Shown: piece by piece, positions 1 through 7,134 of the stretch
How the letters are laid out: each line of letters starts with the position of its first letter
How positions within the stretch are numbered: the first letter of the stretch is position 1
Assembly: GCF_000963945.1 (NCBI RefSeq)
Contig: NZ_BAMW01000015.1
Coordinates: 124,001 to 188,000, forward strand
DNA: 64,000 nt
Origin: Acetobacter indonesiensis
GTDB taxonomy: Bacteria; Pseudomonadota; Alphaproteobacteria; Acetobacterales; Acetobacteraceae
Reading direction: 5' to 3'
Translations under genes and position numbers: made by a program
The notes under the pieces: generated by a model
What the model was told of the DNA's origin: nothing
The model's input: the letters and a program-made list of their open reading frames with translations, nothing else
Database searches by the model: none

Positions 1-1293
1 CTGCGCATGAACGGCGAGGAGTTTTATCAGTAAGCCACCCTGACTGTGGCCAATCAACGTGATTTTGCCCAATGCAGGGTCAGATTGCATACCCCCAAAA
101 TGTTTGACGGCATCGTCTAATGATTTACGAAGTTGGAGCGCAGAATAAGGAATAGGGTTTCCCGTTGCGTACGAAAAAAACCAGAATTCGTAATGGTTGC
201 GAATATTCGGGTCTTCCAGCAGATCATTCACCATATCCGCCCATCGCGCAGCGCTTGATGCTGTTCCGTGCACCAGCACAACGGGGCGATGGCCGCTGCG
301 GTGTGGTTCAATGGTAATGAGCTGCGGTCTGCTGCTTTGGTCAAACAACCGACCATCTAAAAAGCCTTTATACTCAGCGGACCAATCCATGCCTTCCGTC
401 AGGCTAAGGGCACGGGCGGCTGTCTGGTCATATTGGAGGGGTGTCTGGTTTTGTGCAGCACTCGTCTCTTCAATGGCAGTAAGCTTTAACTGTGCCTGAA
501 GTCTGTTTTTCAGAACCTGCTGGCGGGGTGTGTCAAATGTCAGGAGGAGATTAAGCGGAACACGCAGCCTGTCTGAAACCTGAAAGGATTTTGCTTCCTG
601 TTCGGTGAGATGAGGCAGGGCAGCCACGGGTTCGCCCAGTCCCATATGGCTATACACATTCTGAATTCCCGAGACCTTGAGCCGGGCCAGCGGACGCAAA
701 TCAGTCAGATCATGCCCAAACCAGCGATAGTGGGGGAACGGTTCAGAGAGCGTCAGGGAACCAAAAGGAAGCGTCCACTGCTGCGGTGTCAGTACAATGG
801 GAGCCCCCAATGCTTCGGTCAGACCCAGCATGTAAATATCGCACGCTTGCCGGAAATGGCGATCATAAGGGCTGGGGCGGTCAGCTTCCGTGCCGGTGGG
901 GTTCAGGTAGGCATACGCATACAGGGCTGCGGCCATGAACAATGCACGGTCATTCTGTTTGCGCGCACGCTGGTAGCTCAGTTCCGAAAGGGCAAAAAGC
1001 TGATCGGGGAGTGTTTGCGCATAAAAATGGTTCTGGGTCATTGTGCGCAGGGCTGCAATCGCCTGCGTAGGGTGAGACCGCCAGAGCGAGAGCAGATTTT
1101 GGCGTTGAAGAATGGTGTGGGTGGTATTGCTAAGCGCAGACCCACTTAACGCGCTACGGTTTCGCTCAATGTATGTGTGCTTAAGCGATTGCTGGCTGAT
1201 GGAAATTGGCGCAGCGCAGCCCGATAGCAGGGCAACGACTGCTAGCGGCAAAAAAGAACGCGACGGAAAACGAAAGCTGGAAATCACACGCAC
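1..1293 (-). CDS. Alpha/beta hydrolase lipoprotein (lipase/esterase-like), 3' end outside the window
   Basis: Read on the reverse strand, this frame is open from a GTG at 1293 (a second GTG lies at 1287) to the left edge, so the C-terminus is missing. The N-terminus is a lipoprotein signal: basic start, hydrophobic stretch, then LLSGC with Cys at about residue 26. About 300 residues later comes a VLVHGTASSAARW segment (oxyanion-hole region of alpha/beta hydrolases), and close to the left edge the nucleophile elbow GHSQGG. The catalytic Asp and His must lie outside. This fits a membrane-anchored esterase or lipase; the substrate cannot be told. The gene is followed upstream by tRNA-Tyr in the same direction, but I see no reason to think they share a function. 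Confidence 0.8.
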   Translation of the reverse strand, partial: MRVISSFRFPSRSFLPLAVVALLSGCAAPISISQQSLKHTYIERNRSALSGSALSNTTHTILQRQNLLSLWRSHPTQAIAALRTMTQNHFYAQTLPDQLFALSELSYQRARKQNDRALFMAAALYAYAYLNPTGTEADRPSPYDRHFRQACDIYMLGLTEALGAPIVLTPQQWTLPFGSLTLSEPFPHYRWFGHDLTDLRPLARLKVSGIQNVYSHMGLGEPVAALPHLTEQEAKSFQVSDRLRVPLNLLLTFDTPRQQVLKNRLQAQLKLTAIEETSAAQNQTPLQYDQTAARALSLTEGMDWSAEYKGFLDGRLFDQSSRPQLITIEPHRSGHRPVVLVHGTASSAARWADMVNDLLEDPNIRNHYEFWFFSYATGNPIPYSALQLRKSLDDAVKHFGGMQSDPALGKITLIGHSQGGLLIKLLAVHAQ

Positions 1294-1540
1294 ACCGCAA
1301 AGACTGTATCAGGTCACGACCAAAAGGGGCCTTCTAAGGCGTGTATCCTATCAGCGGGGATCTGGGCCAGACATAAGCCTGCGATAAGGAAAATCTGACG
1401 CACCTTGATTGGATCAGGGAAAGACCTGCCGGTAAAGTAATTTGATCAGGCAGAATAAAGACGTGTCAGATCACACGAAATACAGGCAGAAAAAGCCTAT
1501 AAACGCGACGACAATAATAAATTTTATGGATTGTAACAAA

Positions 1541-1626
1541 TGGTGGAAGGGGTTGGATTCGAACCAACGTAGGCGTACGCCAGCGGATTTACAGTCCGCC
1601 CCCTTTAGCCACTCGGGCACCCTTCC
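1541..1626 (-). tRNA. tRNA-Tyr (anticodon GTA)
   Basis: The reverse strand folds as a class II tRNA of 86 nt. The 5' acceptor strand GGAAGGG (1626-1620) pairs with CCCTTCC, followed by discriminator A and a genome-encoded CCA (1543-1541). The anticodon stem-loop reads CGGACTGTAAATCCG with GTA in the loop, there is a long variable arm, and the T arm carries GGTTCGAATCC. Identity as tyrosine rests on the anticodon and the long variable arm. Confidence 0.96.
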
Positions 1627-1790
1627 GTCTTGTTGAGCAGTGAACTAACGGGCGGGGTGGCTGTTGTCAATGCCCAGTTTCCATTCTCTTTCCGGTTTCT
1701 TGAAAAAACATTCTCTTGAGCGGGTGGACAGAGTGTCGGCTTCTCGGTGATGGTGCGGCAGTGCTGAATTCTTGAGCGGGAGATATTTTT

Positions 1791-2609
1791 TTGAGCAAAC
1801 ATGGTGCGACCAAACGGCATACTCCGCGCTCTCTCGCCGCGTTGGAGACCCCGGTTGTTGCTTTGACGGCGTACACAGCCCCCATGGCAAAGCTGATGGA
1901 CCCCCATTGTGATCTTCTGCTGGTGGGGGATTCGTTGGGTATGGTGGTGTATGGCATGGACTCAACGCTGGCCGTGACAACTGACATGATGATTGCCCAT
2001 GGTCAGGCTGTTATACGGGGCAGTCAGCGGGCCTGTGTTGCTATCGACCTGCCGTTTGGCAGTTATCAGGAAAGCCCGGAGCAGGCGTTCAGAACATCAG
2101 CCGATATTATGGCGCGCACAGGGGCCGGATGCGTCAAGCTGGAAGGTGGGGTCGAAATGGCTGAAACCATCCGGTTTCTGACCCAGCGCGGTATTCCGGT
2201 CATTGGGCATATCGGGTTGAAACCACAGGCCGTGCATACCCATGGTGGCTTCAGAACAGTAGGGCGTGGCGATGAAGCGGATCAGATTATGCAGGACGCC
2301 AAAGCAGTGTCGGATGCTGGCGCGTTTGCCATGGTGATAGAAAGTACCATGGAGCCTTTGGCACGGGCCATTACTGAAGCCGTGCCTGCGATTACCATTG
2401 GTATCGGTGCTTCCCCGGCCTGTGGGGGGCAGGTGTTGGTGGGAGAAGACATGCTGGGTCTTTTCTCCGATTTTACCCCGCGTTTTGTGAAGCGTTTTGG
2501 CAATCTGGGAGCAGAGGTAGATAAAGCCGTTGCCGATTATGCAACAGCCGTGCGGAGCCGGGAGTTTCCGGGGCCGGACCAATGTGTCGGCTTAGCGAAA
2601 AAATCATAA
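1791..2609 (+). CDS. panB: 3-methyl-2-oxobutanoate hydroxymethyltransferase (ketopantoate hydroxymethyltransferase)
   Basis: Transfers a hydroxymethyl group from 5,10-methylene-tetrahydrofolate to 2-oxoisovalerate, the first step to pantothenate and coenzyme A. The 272-residue length is normal. Visible family motifs are VGDSLG with metal ligand D47, DLPFG with D86, KLEGG with E118 and the catalytic-acid region VIES with E184. The start is TTG at 1791, chosen because GGGAG lies about 8 bases upstream and it gives the usual N-terminus. No panC or panD lies next to it here. A strong hairpin follows the stop. Confidence 0.96.
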   Translation: MSKHGATKRHTPRSLAALETPVVALTAYTAPMAKLMDPHCDLLLVGDSLGMVVYGMDSTLAVTTDMMIAHGQAVIRGSQRACVAIDLPFGSYQESPEQAFRTSADIMARTGAGCVKLEGGVEMAETIRFLTQRGIPVIGHIGLKPQAVHTHGGFRTVGRGDEADQIMQDAKAVSDAGAFAMVIESTMEPLARAITEAVPAITIGIGASPACGGQVLVGEDMLGLFSDFTPRFVKRFGNLGAEVDKAVADYATAVRSREFPGPDQCVGLAKKS

Positions 2610-2619
2610 GAAAGCAGGC

Positions 2620-2654
2620 ACACCCGGCAGCAAGATCGTGTTGCTGCCGGGTGT
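2620..2654. terminator. Hairpin between convergent panB and the flavin oxidoreductase gene
   Basis: Perfect 14-bp stem (2620-2633 with 2641-2654, arm ACACCCGGCAGCAA) and a 7-nt loop directly after panB. There is no clear T run, so function as an intrinsic terminator is inferred from stem strength and from its place between convergent genes. Confidence 0.55.
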
Positions 2655-2700
2655 TGGTTAAGAAAGCCAGCTAAACAGCTTTTCGATTATCAGGCGTATT

Positions 2701-3792
2701 TTACTGATATTTTGCCAGCCACCACCCGTAGGGTTTAGGCAGCAGAGTGGCGGCTTCCTTATTATGGACTGCACGGGCCGCAACGTAGGGCCAATGTGGA
2801 TCGGCCAGTAAGGGGCGTCCGATTGAAACCATATCAAGGCCGCCAGTGCGGATTAAGGCGTCTGCCTGTCTGCCTTCGCTGATGTACCATGACGTTGAAA
2901 CGGGCAGCCCTGTTTCCTTACCGACCTGGCTGGCCCACGGTCCCATGAATGCAGGTCCCCACGGTATTTGGGCTTCCGGGGTGGAAAAACCGATGCTGAC
3001 ATCCAGAAAATCGAGGCCGGATGCACGAAGTTTTTTCAAAAAGCTGATTGAATCCTTGAATGTTTCTTCGTCCCGTCCATCAAACTCTATCACGCCGAAG
3101 CGCGCCGTCAGGGGCAGGTTTTCGGGCCAGACTTTCTTAACAGCTTCTAGCGTTTCAATCAGAAAACGGGCGCGATTTTCGGCTGACCCGCCATATTGAT
3201 CGGTGCGCTGGTTGGAATGTTCGGAAAAGAAGCTCTGTGCCAGATAGCCGTGGGCAAAATGGAGCATCAGCCATTGAAACCCAACGTCTCTGGCGCGTTC
3301 CGCTGCTTTGACAAAATCTGCTTGGACGCGCGCAATGTCCTCTAAGGTCATTTCCTGCGGGGTGCGGGGCAGGTTGGCGCCAAATGCAATGGGGGAGGGG
3401 CCGATAGGCTGCCAGCTTCGCGCATCAGTTGCGGGAATGTGGTCGTCTCCCTCCCACGGGATATTTGCGCTTGCCTTGCGGCCTGCATGGGCAATCTGAA
3501 TACCCGGTACCGCACCGGCCTTGCGGATACTTTCGACAATAGGGGAGAAGGCTGCGGCTTGTTCATCGTTCCACAGGCCAAGGCAGTTTGGGGTAATGCG
3601 TCCTTCGGGGGAAACGGCGGTGGCTTCGGCCACCACAAGCCCCGAACCACCACGGGCCAAGGATGCGTAATGCACGGCATGCCAGTCATTGGGAACACCA
3701 TCGTGCGCCATGTATTGGCACATGGGCGCAACCATGATGCGGTTTCGCAGGGTAATATCCTTAAGCGTATAAGGCTGAAAAAGACCTGACAT
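2701..3792 (-). CDS. NADH:flavin oxidoreductase, old yellow enzyme family (YqjM/NamA type)
   Basis: FMN enzyme of the old yellow enzyme family that reduces activated C=C bonds (enals, enones, maleimides, nitro compounds) with NAD(P)H in the cytoplasm. The 363 residues cover a whole TIM-barrel enzyme of the YqjM (thermophilic-like) class: the N-terminal APMCQY holds the redox-tuning Cys25 and Tyr27 typical of that class, and H178/H181 in LHFAHGY form the substrate-anion pair. The gene diverges from an arsR-type regulator across a perfect palindrome, so it is very likely the regulated target. The natural substrate is unknown; the role in electrophile detoxification is inferred. Confidence 0.93.
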   Translation of the reverse strand: MSGLFQPYTLKDITLRNRIMVAPMCQYMAHDGVPNDWHAVHYASLARGGSGLVVAEATAVSPEGRITPNCLGLWNDEQAAAFSPIVESIRKAGAVPGIQIAHAGRKASANIPWEGDDHIPATDARSWQPIGPSPIAFGANLPRTPQEMTLEDIARVQADFVKAAERARDVGFQWLMLHFAHGYLAQSFFSEHSNQRTDQYGGSAENRARFLIETLEAVKKVWPENLPLTARFGVIEFDGRDEETFKDSISFLKKLRASGLDFLDVSIGFSTPEAQIPWGPAFMGPWASQVGKETGLPVSTSWYISEGRQADALIRTGGLDMVSIGRPLLADPHWPYVAARAVHNKEAATLLPKPYGWWLAKYQ

Positions 3793-3822
3793 GATAACTC
3801 TCTTTTTGTGCGATACTCTGAA

Positions 3823-3858
3823 AACTCAATAGTTCGAATATAGTCGAACTATTGAGTT
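3823..3858. promoter_or_regulatory. Perfect 15-bp inverted repeat, probable operator of the ArsR-type repressor
   Basis: Arms 3823-3837 (AACTCAATAGTTCGA) and 3844-3858 are exact reverse complements around the 6-nt spacer ATATAG. The site lies in the short gap between the divergent oxidoreductase (start 3792) and arsR-type gene (start 3888), about 30 bp from each start codon, where a bound dimer would block both promoters. ArsR-family proteins bind such palindromes as dimers; that this protein binds here is inference. Confidence 0.82.
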
Positions 3859-3887
3859 CTGCAAGCCCCTCGCGGTAAAGAGAAATC

Positions 3888-4226
3888 ATGAAGCAGTATG
3901 ACCACCCACCGATTGAGGATTTTGACCTGATAGCCGTTCTGCACGCACTGGCTGATCCGTATCGGTTGTCCGTGGTGCGCAAACTGGCTATCGCCCAGCC
4001 CCAGCCGTGCGCGCCGCTACAAGGGGGAAGGCCCAAATCCTCAACGTCGCATCATTTTATGGTGTTACGAAAAGCGGGTGTTGTATACACGGAAATTATC
4101 GGAACAACGCACATGAACCGCCTGCGTGATGCTGAACTGAATAGCCGCTTTCCGGGGCTGCTGGAGGCTGTTCTAAAGGCAGTGGAAAAAGAGCCCCTTG
4201 AAGGGTGTGAAAACGTCCCACGATAA
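3888..4226 (+). CDS. ArsR-family winged-helix transcriptional regulator
   Basis: A 112-residue winged-helix protein of usual ArsR size. The recognition helix lies around residues 48-62 (RPKSSTSHHFMVLRKAG), followed by the beta-wing. There is no CxC-type metal site on helix 3; a single Cys41 precedes the helix-turn-helix, so redox or electrophile sensing through a thiol is more likely than metal sensing. A weak AAAGAGAA ribosome site precedes the ATG. It diverges from the flavin oxidoreductase over a perfect palindrome and converges with the alcohol dehydrogenase gene with 7 bp between stops. Confidence 0.9.
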   Translation: MKQYDHPPIEDFDLIAVLHALADPYRLSVVRKLAIAQPQPCAPLQGGRPKSSTSHHFMVLRKAGVVYTEIIGTTHMNRLRDAELNSRFPGLLEAVLKAVEKEPLEGCENVPR

Positions 4227-4233
4227 ACGAGCA

Positions 4234-5217
4234 TTACGGCACCAGAACAGCGGCCCCATCAAAGCGCCCATGCCGTAAATCATCCAGCGCCTGGTTCGCA
4301 TCTTTCAGTGCATAACGGGTGGTTGTTGTGCGAATACCGATTTTTGGTGCCAAAGACAGAAAATCGAGCCCATCCTGTCGTGTCAGGTTCGCCACCGAGA
4401 CGATTTCCCGTTCTTCCCACAGAGTATCATAGGAAAAAGCCGGGATTTCGCTCATATGGATACCCGCGCATACAACTTTTCCGCCTTTTCGCAGAACTTT
4501 CAAAGCCGCAGGCACCAGACTGCCTGTTGGCGCAAAAATAATGGCGGCATCCAGAGGCTCTGGCGGCTGTTCGTCAGACCCACCCGTCCATTTTGCCCCC
4601 AACGTCTTGGCAAAATTTTGTGTTTTTGTGTCGCCGGGCCGGGTGAAGGCGAAGACTTCCTTTTTCTGCCAGACCAGCACCTGCGCTATGATATGCGCTG
4701 CCGCACCAAACCCATAGAGGCCGACTTTTTGCGCATCCCCGGTTTTGGCCAGTGACCGCCAGCCAATCAACCCGGCACATAGCAGTGGGGCAAGATCGAT
4801 ATCTGATCCGTCCTCACCCAAAGGGAAGGCAAACCGGGCGTCAGCAACGGCCATGGTGGCATACCCGCCGTCACGCGTGTATCCGGTAAAAACGGGATGG
4901 TCACACAAATTTTCATGATGGCTGGTGCAGTAGGGGCAGTGACCGCAAGTGTGCCCCAACCAGGGAATACCGACCCGTTGCCCAAGGGCAAGAGTGGAAA
5001 CGCCAACGCCCAGCGCATCAATCCGCCCGACAATTTCATGGCCGGGTGTAACAGGTAACTGGGGGTGCGTCAGGTCTCCATCCACAACATGCAGATCTGT
5101 GCGGCAGACACCGCAGGCAAGCACTTTTACCCGAATTTCGCCGGGGCCAGGTATGGGGTCCGGGAGTTCTTCCCATTGTAGAGGAGTGCCGGGTTTGTGC
5201 AGGCGCATTGCAAACAT
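4234..5217 (-). CDS. Zinc-dependent alcohol dehydrogenase family protein
   Basis: Medium-chain dehydrogenase/reductase of 327 residues that interconverts alcohols and aldehydes/ketones with NAD(P). The catalytic zinc ligands are visible as Cys38 (ACGVCRTDLH), His60 (PGHEIVG) and probably Cys149. The structural-zinc lobe has Cys91, Cys94, Cys97 and Cys105. The Rossmann glycines are in GLYGFGAAAH (168-173). AAGG lies about 10 bases before the ATG at 5217. It resembles the AdhP/'alcohol dehydrogenase, zinc-binding' group common in acetic acid bacteria rather than the periplasmic PQQ enzymes. Its neighbourhood with an ene-reductase suggests general carbonyl metabolism; the exact substrate is open. 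Confidence 0.9.
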   Translation of the reverse strand: MFAMRLHKPGTPLQWEELPDPIPGPGEIRVKVLACGVCRTDLHVVDGDLTHPQLPVTPGHEIVGRIDALGVGVSTLALGQRVGIPWLGHTCGHCPYCTSHHENLCDHPVFTGYTRDGGYATMAVADARFAFPLGEDGSDIDLAPLLCAGLIGWRSLAKTGDAQKVGLYGFGAAAHIIAQVLVWQKKEVFAFTRPGDTKTQNFAKTLGAKWTGGSDEQPPEPLDAAIIFAPTGSLVPAALKVLRKGGKVVCAGIHMSEIPAFSYDTLWEEREIVSVANLTRQDGLDFLSLAPKIGIRTTTTRYALKDANQALDDLRHGRFDGAAVLVP

Positions 5218-5294
5218 GGATGCGGACCTTCCCTAGACAAAAAGAGTTGGGTCAGTTTCTGTCAAACAGAGGGTGCTGTCCTTGATCTTGCGCA

Positions 5295-6080
5295 TTATGG
5301 CACCGCGGTATTCAACAAGGGTACGGCGCGACCACCATTCCCCGCAGTATTGGCCTGAACCTGCACCCCAAGAACCTGCCAGCCTTGCGCTGTTTTGGTG
5401 AGGACAGGGGCACCGCTGCTGCCATGTGTTCCAGCGCAATCGTGCGTGAATAATGGGTGCCCGTTCTGGTCGTCTGACAGGCCAGTAATATGGCAGTTCA
5501 GATCAGCCGTTATAATGTCAGGCTGGTTCTGTTCGTACCCGCCAAGCAGCACAGATGTGCCGGGTGCAATATCCGCAGTTGAGGCTGTAACATGGAAAAC
5601 ATTTTCGGGCTTCGCAATCGGGTGATCAAGCACCAATGTTGCGTGGTCTAACCCGGCTGTTGCGGCTTCCTTATCCGTCGCATAATCGGGCGGTAGAATG
5701 GTGCGAATGACGCGGGCATGCGCCACGAAATGGTTCCCGCTGTAGCCCAGCAAAAAGTGAACACTTGATGGGCGTATGAAGCGTTTTGTCTGGGAAAGCC
5801 ACAGGCAGTGGCCAGCGGTTTCAACCAAAACAGGGCTGATCAGAAATCCCGTGCAGCGGCTGCCAAGCTCGGTCTGCACCCGGCCAATAGCTGACCACGG
5901 CATCTGGGTAACATCCACACGCGTTCGGGGGTCGTTTTGCCCAACGCCTGCCAGATGGGTGCGATAGGCAGGCCCTTCCGCATGGACGGCGCTGCACGTA
6001 AAAAGCAGGGCGGCAGCGCCAGAAACCATCCTGCCAAGAAAATGGCAGGATGGCCAAAAGGAGAAAAAATTACGCGCCAT
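5295..6080 (-). CDS. Secreted trypsin-like serine protease (S1 family)
   Basis: A 261-residue chymotrypsin-fold peptidase. The N-terminus is a signal peptide with probable cleavage after VHA (residue 34). The triad is visible: His91 in ETAGHC, Asp145 in GLDHATLVLD, Ser222 in GTHGSSGAPV. I chose the ATG at 6080 over one 45 bp upstream because it yields a clean signal peptide and because it overlaps the last codons of galE (ATGGCGCGTAA), a layout pointing to translational coupling. Targets are unknown; it should act in the periplasm or outside. Confidence 0.85.
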   Translation of the reverse strand: MARNFFSFWPSCHFLGRMVSGAAALLFTCSAVHAEGPAYRTHLAGVGQNDPRTRVDVTQMPWSAIGRVQTELGSRCTGFLISPVLVETAGHCLWLSQTKRFIRPSSVHFLLGYSGNHFVAHARVIRTILPPDYATDKEAATAGLDHATLVLDHPIAKPENVFHVTASTADIAPGTSVLLGGYEQNQPDIITADLNCHITGLSDDQNGHPLFTHDCAGTHGSSGAPVLTKTAQGWQVLGVQVQANTAGNGGRAVPLLNTAVP

Positions 6081-7056
6081 AACCTTGTGGGTGCGCCTTA
6101 CGCCAAGCGTAAGCGGTCTCCACAATCCGGTCGATGTCCGTAAATTCAGGAGCCCAGCCGGTTGCTTCCATCAGACGTTTGGGGCTGGCGACAAGGCACG
6201 GGGGGTCACCGGGGCGACGGTCACCCGCTTTCCAAGGAACTTCTAATCCGGTCACGCGCGCTACGCTGTCAATAATTTCCCGGTTTGAATTGCCGCGCCC
6301 TGTGCCAACGTTAAAAGTTACGCTCTTTTCGTTAAGAAGCGGCAGAACGGCCAGATGAGCACGGGCAAGGTCAGTCACATGCACATAATCGCGAACGCAT
6401 GTGCCATCTGCCGTCGGGTAATCCTGACCGAACAGGGTCAAGGCCGGGCGGCGTTCAAGGGCAGCGTCAATAACCAACGGAATAAGATGGGTTTCCGGTC
6501 TGTGGTCTTCACCCGCACGGCCTGCGGGGTCTGCCCCTGCGGCATTGAAGTAGCGCAGGCAGGCGCTTTTCAGGCCGTGAATGCGGTCTGCCCAATACAG
6601 GGCCCGCTCAACCATATATTTGCTTTCCCCGTAAGGAGAACCCGGATCGACGGGAGTATCTTCATCAATCGGTGCGTCTCCGGCAGAGCCGAACAGGGCC
6701 GCTGTGGAGGAAAACACAAAACGTTTGATGCCATGACGCACGCAGGCATCAATCAACCCAAACCCGATGCCCGCATTGGCGGACATATAAAGCATGGGGT
6801 CCTGCATGCTTTCACCCACCAGAGACAGTGCAGCAAAATGCAGAACACCATCCCACGGGCCTTCTGACAGAACCTTGTTCAGGCAATCCAGATCGGCCAG
6901 GTCCCCATGCACAAATGTTGCCTGTTCAGGCACTGCGGCCCGGTGGCCGGTGCGCAGGCTGTCAAACACCACAACGTCATGCCCATCATCCAGCAGGGCA
7001 AGAACAACGTGGCTGCCAACATACCCGGCGCCACCGGTAACAAGAAAACGGGCCAT
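6070..7056 (-). CDS. galE: UDP-glucose 4-epimerase
   Basis: Extended short-chain dehydrogenase of 328 residues that interconverts UDP-glucose and UDP-galactose with bound NAD, supplying galactose for surface polysaccharide or allowing galactose use. The Rossmann motif TGGAGYVGSH is at residues 7-16, the catalytic Ser/Thr at 117-118 (FSSTAALFG) and the Tyr142-x3-Lys146 pair in SPYGESK. No strong ribosome site is seen before the ATG. Its 3' end overlaps the start of the trypsin-like protease by 11 bp. It lies 78 bp downstream of the TIGR02302 gene in the same direction. Confidence 0.95.
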   Translation of the reverse strand: MARFLVTGGAGYVGSHVVLALLDDGHDVVVFDSLRTGHRAAVPEQATFVHGDLADLDCLNKVLSEGPWDGVLHFAALSLVGESMQDPMLYMSANAGIGFGLIDACVRHGIKRFVFSSTAALFGSAGDAPIDEDTPVDPGSPYGESKYMVERALYWADRIHGLKSACLRYFNAAGADPAGRAGEDHRPETHLIPLVIDAALERRPALTLFGQDYPTADGTCVRDYVHVTDLARAHLAVLPLLNEKSVTFNVGTGRGNSNREIIDSVARVTGLEVPWKAGDRRPGDPPCLVASPKRLMEATGWAPEFTDIDRIVETAYAWRKAHPQGYGA

Positions 7057-7134
7057 AAATAATGGTACTCACAGCTAGAATAAAAACTGCTCAACCTTAG
7101 GTATTTTATGGCGCAGAGACAAGGCACCACTGGT

